Made by a program: the position numbers and the translations under genes. Below, piece after piece: positions 1 to 17,228 of a DNA stretch of 20,083 nucleotides (its first letter is position 1; each line of letters begins with the position of its first letter). Source of the DNA: Perkinsus olseni (taxonomy: Eukaryota > Perkinsozoa > Perkinsida > Perkinsidae); assembly GCA_013115135.1 (NCBI GenBank), contig JABANP010000737.1, forward strand, positions 1 to 20,083, written 5' to 3'. The notes beneath the pieces are model-generated. The model searched no databases and was not told the origin of the DNA. It saw only the letters and a list, made by a program, of their open reading frames with translations.

Positions 1-140
1 TAGAACGACCGTCTCTCGGCCTACCCGGGGACCGGCGGTTTCAAATATGCAATGCAGAGCAGCTTGGCGAGCGATAATGCAATAATAAGGATACGCAAGA
101 ACAATAGTAGCAACGGTCATATACTCGCATCGTCGTACCC
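1..140. repeat. Left direct repeat of the retroelement (candidate 3' LTR)
   Basis: This 140-bp block matches 6493-6623 in the same orientation. Both begin TAGAACGACCGTCTC and end ATACTCGCATCGTCGTACCC. The copies differ mainly by small insertions in this one: an extra CT near position 16, extra C/G residues near 25-30, GA near 99, and a rearranged stretch near 48-62. Freshly inserted LTRs are identical, so the divergence implies an old insertion or repeats that are not a matched LTR pair. The block may continue left of the window. Confidence 0.8.
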
Positions 141-944
141 GTGCGTTGCCGGTGGTGTCACCGTCATGCGCCGAAAGGCCGCGCCCGCGTCTCAGTGTTG
201 AGGATGCTAACCATTTCACTCCTGGGTCACCGTTCTCCCCGCAGACCGGAAAACCTCCCAAAGGTGCCACTCTGGTCGACGAAACGACGTACCGCGATGC
301 AGCAATCGCGTGACGGAAGGTCGACAAACCCGGACGTAAAACCGGCGGCATCGATCGAGGGCTCGGGCAGCCGGGCAAGAGGAACATGAGTCCTTGGGAT
401 GCCGCGAAGGAAGGGAGACGACGTTGTGGCTGGTGCTACCATGAGGTGCGCGAGAGCTCCAGTGCTGTGCACCACTTCGACTCAGTGATGGTTGACCCGG
501 CGAACCACATGAGCGATGACATAAATGGTTGGGCGGTTTTCGGGCCGATCGAGGCACAAACGCAACACCGTCCGGCCTGGTACGGTCACGAGGTGATCGT
601 GAAAGCGCTGCACGCGGTCGGGGTCGGACATCTAGGTTGGCGACTTCAGCGATGCAGGACCATACTTCGGAGATGGCGCACCTGCCGAGACTGCTTGCAC
701 GCGTACGGAGATGCGGTACCTCGAGCTTGATGGCGAGCAGAGGCGCCTATGGCTCGCACGTGCCCATACGCCAGCAGATTCCGGCCGGGCACATGTAGCG
801 CAACTCAGGCCCCGAGACGATGTATCCACCGAGAGGCATGGGTTGTGGGTGAGAGGGGCCACTCGATCGTAGAGGTCTCCCGGTCGACCGAGGAAAGCAG
901 TTTCACCCTTCCGGCGCTGTTCCGAGTGACCATACGGAGGTAGT
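141..944 (-). other. 3' part of the retroelement with no recognisable domain
   Basis: This stretch between the integrase core and the left repeat should hold the integrase C-terminal domain and 3' untranslated region. A minus-strand open frame at 227-475 includes LPEPSIDAAGFTSGFVDLPS, which has coding-like composition but no motif I can name. No chromodomain, env or tyrosine recombinase is visible. The sequence next to the left repeat (141-200) is not purine-rich on the minus strand, so the expected polypurine tract is missing or displaced. Confidence 0.4.
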
Positions 945-1583
945 TCAGCATCGTCCGGTGGTGGCGCTCATGGCTTCAGTCCACGGCGCGTGCCGTGGAG
1001 TAACTGCTACCGTGGTGAGACATCTTGTTCCAGGTAGATTCCCGGAACTCCCGCGACCGGAAGTATGACGCACAGTCAACCCTACAGAATCTTCATACCA
1101 CCGGTGATGGCCTGGATCCTGATCAAGGCAGCGACCACGATTAGCAGTTGACTCAACTCCCGAAGGGAGATCACGCCAAATACAGTGCCTACTGAAACGA
1201 CACTGTACACTTACCGCCTTGACACCGTCTCCTAGGGCAACCACGTCGGCGGTAGCGAAGGTGTAGGGCGGGTACTTGGACATCTCCTCGGCAGACAACT
1301 CTCCTTCACCACATCCGGGAGGACAGTGCCAGCCGCGGATAGCATGGGCGATACGGCAGGCAGTACACCCCGCTATCACATCTCGAGCCATACTCACGAT
1401 AGCCGACAGGGTGGAAGTGATCGACGGATGCCAGAGTGCCGGACAGCCCACTATGAAGCGACCGCCGGTGGGCATCGAAGACCACCAGTCGACGGAACAC
1501 CGCGGCAGCTCGGGGGTAGGTGGAAGGTCAGGACCGGCTCTCCAGAGGGTAGACCGCTTCGGAATACGTAGACCTCCGGGCAC
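945..1583 (-). pseudogene. Integrase remnant (HHCC finger and catalytic core), multiply frameshifted
   Basis: The Cys pair of the HHCC zinc finger appears as CTACRIAHAIRG near 1350-1375. It is followed by the core strand TFATADVVALGDGVKAVSV with the first catalytic Asp near 1245, then SRHCIWRDLPSG. Between about 1160 and 1090 a second frame carries LRELSQLLIVVAALIRIQAI. A third frame from 1080 downward carries VDCASYFRSREFRES (second catalytic Asp). It then reads WNKMSHHGSSYSTARAVD and stops with TGA at about 970, where a DDE integrase would have the Glu region followed by SHERHHR. At least three frames and one stop are needed to follow the domain, so it cannot be functional as read. Confidence 0.65.
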
Positions 1584-2287
1584 TCCTTGCAGATAAGCCG
1601 TTGCAGGGGGCCACCGTCCTGAGGAAGCCGATCACCCAAATAACTCGGAGGGCTGTGACCGGTCGTAACCTCGAACATGAGTCTTTGTGCCGACCGAGCC
1701 GCCACCGCGAGGTTGGTGCGGTCGTAGCACTCCGACGGGTCGAAGTAGAGCTCGTCGACAGGGGGTCTCGGAGGCGTTGATGATAGTGTCCGCCACGACT
1801 GTAAGATGAACCTGAGGAACCTCAACCGCCAGAGAGCCGAGTCGAGATCACAACACCCTCTCGCGATAGCTTCGATGACAGGCTCACACTGGACATCGGC
1901 AGCCGACGTTACCCGGCAGAGAGCTGGGCCGAGTGAACCCAGGCAGTCACGCACCGAGTAGATAGTGTCCACAGTGGTCAACGTCGTCATCAGAAGCGAA
2001 GCCGACCCGCAGGTGCCGTCGACAATAGCGCTCGAGAAGGCCTGACGGGCGGTACCTATCTCGTCTTCGAGAGATTCATCTCGCAGCAAACAGCAGGAGT
2101 CAGCTGCCAATCTCAAGAAGTCGTGGTCTACATCATCAGTGCTGCCGCCGGTGAAGATGTCCTCGGGAGAGAACCAACTATCGGTCGACTTAGAAGCTTC
2201 GAAGATAGCACAGCACTGGTCCTCGAGGACTTCGTGAGTGTCCAACACCCCGCCCCCTTGCGAGGGATCAATACCTCGCCAAGGCAC
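1451..2287 (-). pseudogene. Connection region leading into the integrase, broken frame
   Basis: This open frame of about 278 codons continues the polyprotein after RNase H in a different frame. The part between about 2280 and 1650 is helical and has no motif I recognise. It may be the tether between RNase H and integrase. Near its end it reads PLQRLICKECPEVYVFRSGLPSGE, which resembles the segment just before an integrase zinc finger. The homology then leaves this frame: around 1430-1500 another frame carries FDAHRRSLHSG, the His-His half of the HHCC finger. Confidence 0.5.
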
Positions 2288-2756
2288 CGACCACCGGCGT
2301 CCTCAACTGGCCTATCCAGAAGACGGCTAAGGGAGTCGGCGTGGGTGTTAGAGGCACCGGGGATAAAGTCAAGGGGAGAGAGCTGTGCTCGCGGATCACG
2401 TCCAACTCGGAACCGATAGCATCCACCAGGCGCACCAGGGCTCTTCTCTCGAGAACCTTAGAAGACTGCAGTTTCAGAGAGCCAGACTGTATCCATGCTA
2501 AACTGGGACGGTTGTCACAGCGGAAGCACACCTCCAAGGGCACCACCCCTCGCTTCTTGCAGGCTGACTTGGTGGAGTACTCAACGATCTCAGCAACCTT
2601 GCGGAGAGCTAAGAGGCAGAGACGTAACTCACGGCGGTTGCTCGAGTGGAGAGTCTGGCTTCGACTGAATCTTACCGCATCTTCGTAGATAAGCTGGCCG
2701 TCCGAGTAGATCGCGAAACCCCCACCGAACAGGGAAGCGTCACTACAGACCTCCAC
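2268..2756 (-). pseudogene. Retroelement RNase H, frameshifted
   Basis: This domain would remove the RNA strand during reverse transcription. The frame opens with EVCSDASLFGGGFAIYSDG, the first strand of an RNase H fold carrying the first catalytic Asp. Next comes the conserved Glu region HSSNRREL, then CDNRPSLAWI with another catalytic Asp. The pol frame passes into this frame by a one-base shift close to 2755. Near 2390 the homology moves to another frame, where FIPGASNTHADSLSRLLDRP is the typical C-terminal end of RNase H in Ty3-like and DIRS-like elements. At least two indels therefore interrupt the reading. Codon-level similarity is well kept despite them, which suggests recent damage or base-calling errors. 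Confidence 0.7.
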
Positions 2757-5140
2757 TTGATGGGCTGGGACTCATTGGTACGGACCATGACAGCATGCGA
2801 GCAGGGTACGGACTCCGCCTCGCAGATCTCTCGACCCCAACGAACAAGCTCGAGGTAGGCGAGTTTGTAGTCGTCGCTCATACTTGCTAGGTCGCACACG
2901 CAGTCCCAGTCCACCGCCGCAAAGCAACTGCCCACCAGTGACCGCAACGTATCAGCCAGTAGTCGAGCGCGGGCATGTAACTTGGCACAGTCGAAGGAGA
3001 GCAGCCCCGATATCCCGAAGAAAGCCTTCTTCGATAACCTCTGGGTGAGGGGGGACTCCTTCTGAAAGAATAGCAGGGCACGACCCACACGCAGAGCTCG
3101 CCGGCAGTCAGTGGTCAGGATGGGACGCCCTACGCGGGAACTGTAGACGAAGTCGGTATTGAAAATAGAGACAGCAGAGCCAATGCTGACGTCCATACCA
3201 CACTCGGCGAACACCGCCTGCATCTCCTCAACAGACCTCGGTACCGTGGCTACCGCCAACTTCTTTTCCTGAGATAAGAAGCCACCAAGGAATAGGAAAC
3301 GGAGCAGCTGGCAGAGGTTGTAAGCGACAGCGACAGGTAACCCGGCGACGACCAGGTCATCAAAATAGTCGTGGAGCCAGGTATCCGTGGCCACGTCGCT
3401 GCATCGATAGCCAGAGACGCCCACTCCCAAGGTTCCACGCAGCGCCAACGGGCCGGCAGATACACCGAAGCTAACCCTCGCGGTGATGTAGTTGCCGACG
3501 GCAGTCTTTATGGAGATGGCAGGGGTCCCCGACTCAGGCGATAACCTGATGGAGTAAAACGCCGACTTAATGTCAGCTGTAGCAAGGGCCATAGGGGCCG
3601 TCATCCTGATCGAGCACAATACATCGGCTAGACCCGGACCACCATGGACGGCCGCAATAGGCAAGGCCGAGTTTATCGGCCGGAGATCGCAGACGAGGCG
3701 ACTCTTGGAAGGTGGCTGAGACGACGACTTGTTGGTCACCAAGAACACATTGGCCGCTGGCACCGAAGGCGACTGACCTCCGTTACTGGGCGGTGCTTCG
3801 GCCCAGAACCCCTTGTTGACAAAGTCGCCTACGAGTTCAGCGTAGGACTGCTGAAGTGCACTGCTCAAACGGCGGTACATCGCAAGGGCGTAATCTCCAA
3901 CGGCTACTCTCGGCACTGAGAGAGCAGGGAGGTACAATTCGGCGACGTAAACCTGACCGGGAACGTCCAAACGCTCAGACGGAAGCAGACGCCGGATCCG
4001 AGTGCGATACGAGCCACCCGAGGAAGAGTCCAACCATCCCTTAGCGGCGATAGAGTTCCAGATCTCAAACAGACTGGTCTCGGTCCGCGGTGGGAGTCGA
4101 ATGACCACCGGCTTGGTGAGGACCGAAGAAGGAGGAAGGAGAGTGAACTGCGAGGAGTCAACTCTCGCAGTCGTCGCATCGCCACCGTAGAACAACTGAT
4201 TGTCCAATGGTTCGTCAGAGATGACTTGGATAGTCTCGCCGGCTTGGGCATCCGGAAGTAGATCAGAGCCGAAGACTAACCGACCGTCAATCCAAGCCCC
4301 GGAGACTCCATGGCAGACGATTCGCCAATGGTCGATAAGGTCTCGCCCGATCAAGCAGTACGGCTTATGGGTGGCATCGTTGCTGGATGTCGCCCGACGG
4401 GATTGGCAGAGAGGCAGGAACCGGAAGACGTGATCGGTGTCGCCAAACCACTCTCGCTGGTTGATGTCCAAGGCGGAGACGGACAGACGAATAGTGCTGT
4501 TGACATCGATACAGCGGCCGTCCGCCAGTTGGACCCTCGTAGGATTACCTGCACACGACACGGAGAAGGGCAATCGAGCCAACGGGTCTGGGCTGACTAA
4601 GTACGATGCACTGGCTCCAGTGTCGACAATTCCATGAACTCGAAGAGTCTCCTTGGACTGGCGGAGACGAAGCTGAAGAGCGACCTCCGACAGATGGCGC
4701 TGTTGCTGAGCACCGTGGGGTTCACTTCTCAGGCGGATAGAGTCGATCGTGTCATGGTCGACCAAAGCGTTGCTGCCATCCTGGGCTAGGCCATCCGACA
4801 ACGGCTGCTTGGAACCAGTCGACAGAGCATCGATCTCAGCAGAAGCTGCAGCGTTGCATGCCGCAGGCTGACCACCAAAAGGACCAGACAGAGAGCTCGT
4901 AGGTGGGGAAGTTGATAGTGTAGGCTCACTCCGGCCATTGTGCGAGCTGCCTACTGGCTCGCACGACCGTGGGAGTTTTTTTGAATTGGGCTTGTAATCG
5001 CAGTCGAACTGCTTCACCCCTGGTATAGAGCTTCCTGTCTGTGAACCCCTCTGTTGCCGCCGCCTCGCCGGAAGTTCTGGAATCGAAGGCCAGCAAGGCA
5101 TACTTCTGGCCTCGCCGTGACACCAGGAACTTGACCTCAT
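2672..5140 (-). CDS. pol: Pol: aspartic protease and reverse transcriptase
   Basis: This open frame of 822 codons lies +1 relative to gag and overlaps it by 215 nt. The first ~100 residues may not be translated as such, because the join with gag probably falls at the A7 run near residue 54. A retropepsin domain follows: the catalytic motif VDTGAS lies near residue 172 and the flap-distal motif LIGRDLIDHW near residue 260. Reverse transcriptase begins with LVCDLRPINSA near residue 482. The first catalytic aspartate is in ADIKSAFYSIRLSP near 523, and the YFDD box, in HDYFDDLVVAG, is near 590. Both aspartates of the box are present, so the RT core looks intact. The frame ends where RNase H begins in another frame around 2755. 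No start specific to pol is obvious, so expression as a Gag-Pol fusion is likely. Confidence 0.85.
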   Translation of the reverse strand: MRSSSWCHGEARSMPCWPSIPELPARRRQQRGSQTGSSIPGVKQFDCDYKPNSKKLPRSCEPVGSSHNGRSEPTLSTSPPTSSLSGPFGGQPAACNAAASAEIDALSTGSKQPLSDGLAQDGSNALVDHDTIDSIRLRSEPHGAQQQRHLSEVALQLRLRQSKETLRVHGIVDTGASASYLVSPDPLARLPFSVSCAGNPTRVQLADGRCIDVNSTIRLSVSALDINQREWFGDTDHVFRFLPLCQSRRATSSNDATHKPYCLIGRDLIDHWRIVCHGVSGAWIDGRLVFGSDLLPDAQAGETIQVISDEPLDNQLFYGGDATTARVDSSQFTLLPPSSVLTKPVVIRLPPRTETSLFEIWNSIAAKGWLDSSSGGSYRTRIRRLLPSERLDVPGQVYVAELYLPALSVPRVAVGDYALAMYRRLSSALQQSYAELVGDFVNKGFWAEAPPSNGGQSPSVPAANVFLVTNKSSSQPPSKSRLVCDLRPINSALPIAAVHGGPGLADVLCSIRMTAPMALATADIKSAFYSIRLSPESGTPAISIKTAVGNYITARVSFGVSAGPLALRGTLGVGVSGYRCSDVATDTWLHDYFDDLVVAGLPVAVAYNLCQLLRFLFLGGFLSQEKKLAVATVPRSVEEMQAVFAECGMDVSIGSAVSIFNTDFVYSSRVGRPILTTDCRRALRVGRALLFFQKESPLTQRLSKKAFFGISGLLSFDCAKLHARARLLADTLRSLVGSCFAAVDWDCVCDLASMSDDYKLAYLELVRWGREICEAESVPCSHAVMVRTNESQPIKWRSVVTLPCSVGVSRSTRTASLSTKMR

Positions 5141-6437
5141 TGGCCGCCCCTAAACCGGGAGAGTTAGCAGGCGCGCTCTCGAGCTTACCGACACCAGGAC
5201 CGGTCACGAACAGGACGTAAGGCTGACTGCGGGCCCACGTCATCACCTCGCGGTACTCTTTCTTGTGCTTGCTAGTGGACGCCGCATCACCAGTGAAGAG
5301 CACCCTGTCGCGGATATCCTTGGAAGGCTGCTCACGGTCCTGAGGTCGGCTCGCCTTTCTGGAGTCGGAAACAGCCGTGAAGGACTGGCAGATATCACTG
5401 AGGATGGACAGGACTGTCACATCGTCGGCTTTACCATCAAATGGTAAACGCAGTTGCCATTCCTTCGACGCCGTACCGGGCCGGAGAATCCTCGCCGTTT
5501 GAGTAACCTGCTGAACCAACGAAGAGTAGATGTCAGACGGCAGGCATCGTAGGATGGCGTTGATAAAGTGGACATTGTCCGACGCCTTCGTGGTTGGCGT
5601 ATCAGCAGGCGAGATACTACTTGCCAAGATGCGTAACTGACGGACATCTGACAGAAAAGCATCAATAGAACCTGGGCCCTTGAATGTGAGCTTACCGACC
5701 CTACGACGCAGCTCCCTGCGGACCTCGTCGGGACGAGAAAACTTATCCAACAAGACCGCCTTTACCCTGTGCCAATCACCACCAACCTCGTCGACTACGC
5801 TGTTAGCTTCAGCGGCTACCCGGTCATGGTCGACCAAGGTCTCCAGCAGCTTCTCCACGAGGTAAACCTCGAGGTCTGGTTCTGGCAGAAACTTGTTATC
5901 AGACAAGGTAGCGAAACCAGATGCTAGGAACAACTGCTCGACACGCTTGAAGTGGGCAGGTAACAGGTAAGGGTCCTTGAGGGCTTTACTCGCCACCGAG
6001 AGACCATTGACATCGGAGATGCGGGTCCGCAAGTCAGGCTCCTTCTGCAGAGCCGAGGTGAGGGCTGATACCAACGTGGACAGTGAGTCAGTATCAGGCG
6101 ACCTCGGTAGCAAAGCCGAGTCCATAGGTGTCGGCGACGGGTTCTCAGTCGAAGTAGGGTCGAAGCTCTCGTTCATGAAACTCGATATCCGGGCCGAAGC
6201 TCGGTCGATCAGTCGAGTGAGGCCTTCGATAACACCCTCGAACTCTTCCTCGTCAGCATACAGTCTGGCCAGCTCCTTCTCATCAAAATCGTCGGCGTTG
6301 ACGTCGAAGTTGCGGGTACGGTTCCGCAGCGCTAAGAGGTCCTTCATCTTCCGTGTCCGTGACGACCGCAGAGTTCCTCGTAGCTTGGTCAGAGTCTCCC
6401 TATTGGGCGCGTTCTCGATTTCGTCAGCTGTCACCAT
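4926..6437 (-). CDS. gag: Gag-like protein of the retroelement
   Basis: This is an open frame of 503 codons starting with ATG just inside the right direct repeat. Its position, first ORF of the element and overlapping the protease-RT frame, makes it the gag equivalent that would form the particle core. The N-terminal 100 residues are charged and probably helical (for example LYADEEEFEGVIEGLTRLID). A Pro-Ser linker near residues 110-120 follows. The middle region, about residues 150-330, resembles the helical capsid-like part of Ty3-class gags, with the stretch LRRRVGKLTFKGPGSIDAFL. I see no CCHC zinc knuckle, which most Ty3-class gags carry, so RNA binding must rely on basic residues or the element lacks the domain. 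The last 215 bases overlap the pol frame. Assignment to gag rests on position and composition rather than a diagnostic motif. Confidence 0.7.
   Translation of the reverse strand: MVTADEIENAPNRETLTKLRGTLRSSRTRKMKDLLALRNRTRNFDVNADDFDEKELARLYADEEEFEGVIEGLTRLIDRASARISSFMNESFDPTSTENPSPTPMDSALLPRSPDTDSLSTLVSALTSALQKEPDLRTRISDVNGLSVASKALKDPYLLPAHFKRVEQLFLASGFATLSDNKFLPEPDLEVYLVEKLLETLVDHDRVAAEANSVVDEVGGDWHRVKAVLLDKFSRPDEVRRELRRRVGKLTFKGPGSIDAFLSDVRQLRILASSISPADTPTTKASDNVHFINAILRCLPSDIYSSLVQQVTQTARILRPGTASKEWQLRLPFDGKADDVTVLSILSDICQSFTAVSDSRKASRPQDREQPSKDIRDRVLFTGDAASTSKHKKEYREVMTWARSQPYVLFVTGPGVGKLESAPANSPGLGAANEVKFLVSRRGQKYALLAFDSRTSGEAAATEGFTDRKLYTRGEAVRLRLQAQFKKTPTVVRASRQLAQWPE
4976..4982 (-). 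other. A7 run where gag and pol frames can be joined
   Basis: On the minus strand the gag frame reads TTC AAA AAA ACT and the pol frame reads TCA AAA AAA CTC across the same seven A residues. The switch needed is +1 (equivalently -2). Homopolymer runs promote ribosomal or transcriptional slippage, so this is the most economical site for making Gag-Pol. A single-base indel in this copy, or a sequencing error in the homopolymer, would give the same picture. Confidence 0.45.
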
Positions 6438-6492
6438 GTTAGATCCGTAGTTGACAACGCAACCTCCCCTGACTGGATGAATGGAGCTTAAT

Positions 6493-6623
6493 TAGAACGA
6501 CCGTCTCGGCCTACGGGACCGGCGGTTTCAAATATACATGCGAGTATCTTGGCGAGCGATAATGCAATAATAAGGATACGCAAACAATAGTAGCAACGGT
6601 CATATACTCGCATCGTCGTACCC
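6493..6623. repeat. Right direct repeat of the retroelement (candidate 5' LTR)
   Basis: This 131-bp block is the partner of 1-140. It lies 55 bp upstream of the gag ATG on the minus strand, as expected for a 5' LTR followed by a short leader. It contains a perfect 10-bp inverted repeat (6538-6547 and 6604-6613) whose left arm is not conserved in the other copy. On the outer side the similarity stops exactly where a tRNA-like half begins. Confidence 0.8.
6538..6613. repeat. 10-bp inverted repeat inside the right direct repeat
   Basis: ATGCGAGTAT at 6538-6547 is the exact reverse complement of ATACTCGCAT at 6604-6613, with 56 bp between the arms. In the left copy the right arm is kept (121-130) but the left arm reads differently near 51-62. 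The pair could form a long-loop hairpin in the element RNA, or could be chance. Confidence 0.5.
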
Positions 6624-6658
6624 AACAACCGTCGCTCTAACCACTGAGCTACAGGAGC
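6624..6658 (-). other. tRNA 5'-half-like sequence abutting the retroelement
   Basis: Read on the minus strand from 6658, the sequence has a 7-nt acceptor-like GCTCCTG, then TA, a D-stem GCTC paired with GAGC, and the D-loop AGTGGTTA. TAGCTCAGTGG is a near-perfect RNA polymerase III A box. The match breaks off in the anticodon arm, at the border of the direct repeat. No T-arm or B box follows in the expected distance, so this is not a complete tRNA here. Either the retroelement split a tRNA gene and the 3' half lies left of the window, or this is a relic. A conserved T33 cannot be placed cleanly, so I do not assign an anticodon. Confidence 0.55.
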
Positions 6659-6776
6659 TGTGGTGATGTCGGTGTTTCGGACGCGTCATGGCCGGTTCCG
6701 TGCTAGTCGCACGGTGCCACTCTGAGACGCCACTCAAGCGTACTGTGAGATGCGGCAACGACTTCCCCCTCCGCAG

Positions 6777-7196
6777 GTTCTAGCCTCGGATGGCGTTTGG
6801 GATTTCATGCCGAATGAGGAGGTCATCCAAATGGTGGCTAAGTACGGCCTTTCATCCATCATCCCGCCTTTGGCCGCAACCCGTCGTGGCCGCGACGGAC
6901 GCTTCGGGAAGTTATCATTTTCAGGATGAGTTGGATCTTGGTGTGCGCACAATTTTCCCGAAACTTGCCGGTTGTGCAATTGGGTATTTCTTCGACTCTG
7001 CTACTCGGAGAAGCAGGTACTACAACCAAGAGAGTTGCCGGAAGGCCGTCAGAGCCGTGGTGAAGGAGGCATCAGAACGATGGCAAAGCAATGTGAGGTC
7101 AGATAGAAGTCGGGCGGTGTAACGTATCTTGGTTAGGAAGAAGTCGTCGATGACATTACTTGCGTTGTGGTGTTTCTTGGTGATAAGCAACGTTGA
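6777..7196 (+). CDS. PP2C-type Ser/Thr protein phosphatase, 3' end only (three exons)
   Basis: PP2C enzymes are metal-dependent phosphatases. Three exons are proposed: 6777-6841, 7017-7092 and 7137-7196, with phase-consistent GT-AG introns of 175 and 44 nt. The first follows the acceptor CTTCCCCCTCCGCAG and reads VLASDGVWDFMPNEEVIQMV, where DG carries a metal-binding Asp. The second reads CRKAVRAVVKEASERWQSN, matching the helix before the last strand. The third reads EEVVDDITCVVVFLGDKQR and stop. The DDITCVVV motif holds the final metal-binding Asp and ends most PP2C domains, so the stop at 7194-7196 is believable. The first ~200 residues of the catalytic domain are absent: nothing between 6659 and 6776 is PP2C-like, and the retroelement lies to the left. 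The missing exons may be left of the window, or the gene may be a broken remnant. Confidence 0.8.
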
Positions 7197-7334
7197 CGTT
7201 AGCATGCCAATGAAGTTATTGAGTGTCGCCCTGCTTAGCTCCTCGGCTTTGGTTTGAGGGTTGGAGGGTTGGCTTCTCGTTCGAGCGGTGATCATCGCGT
7301 TATACGTACGTGCCTTGAGGCGAGGGGCTCGTCG

Positions 7335-17047
<9,713 letters not shown>

Positions 17048-17228
17048 TGCTCTATCGCTGGTGACAACTAAGCTGAAGGCGTCCCGTGGTGACGCGACAC
17101 CCAAGACCAGCCTAATTTGTGTCCATACATCTTCGTTGATCGAACGCTCATGTGCGGGGAATCTTGGGATGTCCGATCTGATCGCATCTTTCCTATGAGA
17201 GTCCCGTCTGTGTTAGCCATTCCGAGGG

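Larger units (their letters stand above)
1..6623 (-). mobile_element. LTR-type retrotransposon, Ty3/gypsy-like domain order, partly decayed
   Basis: The element is transcribed on the minus strand. Its domain order is gag, aspartic protease, reverse transcriptase, RNase H, integrase. That order excludes Ty1/copia, where integrase comes before RT. It fits Ty3/gypsy or BEL/Pao. The RNase H tail motif GASNTHADSLSRL favours a Ty3-like element, while the YFDD catalytic box is shared by several groups. Direct repeats at 1-140 and 6493-6623 bound it and would be short LTRs. They do not begin with TG or end with CA, and I see no clear polypurine tract inside the left repeat or primer-binding site inside the right one. 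The left repeat starts at the window edge, so the true end and any target-site duplication cannot be seen. The gag and PR-RT frames are intact, but RNase H and integrase are frameshifted, so this copy is probably not autonomous. Confidence 0.8.

Noticed and set aside
5977..6450. 157-codon plus-strand open frame
   Set aside because: It is the antisense of the gag frame; its Ser/Arg-rich composition is typical of a shadow.
1..6623. DIRS- or Ngaro-type element with tyrosine recombinase
   Set aside because: The RNase H tail resembles DIRS elements, but a DDE-type integrase with an HHCC finger is recognisable and no tyrosine recombinase motif is seen.
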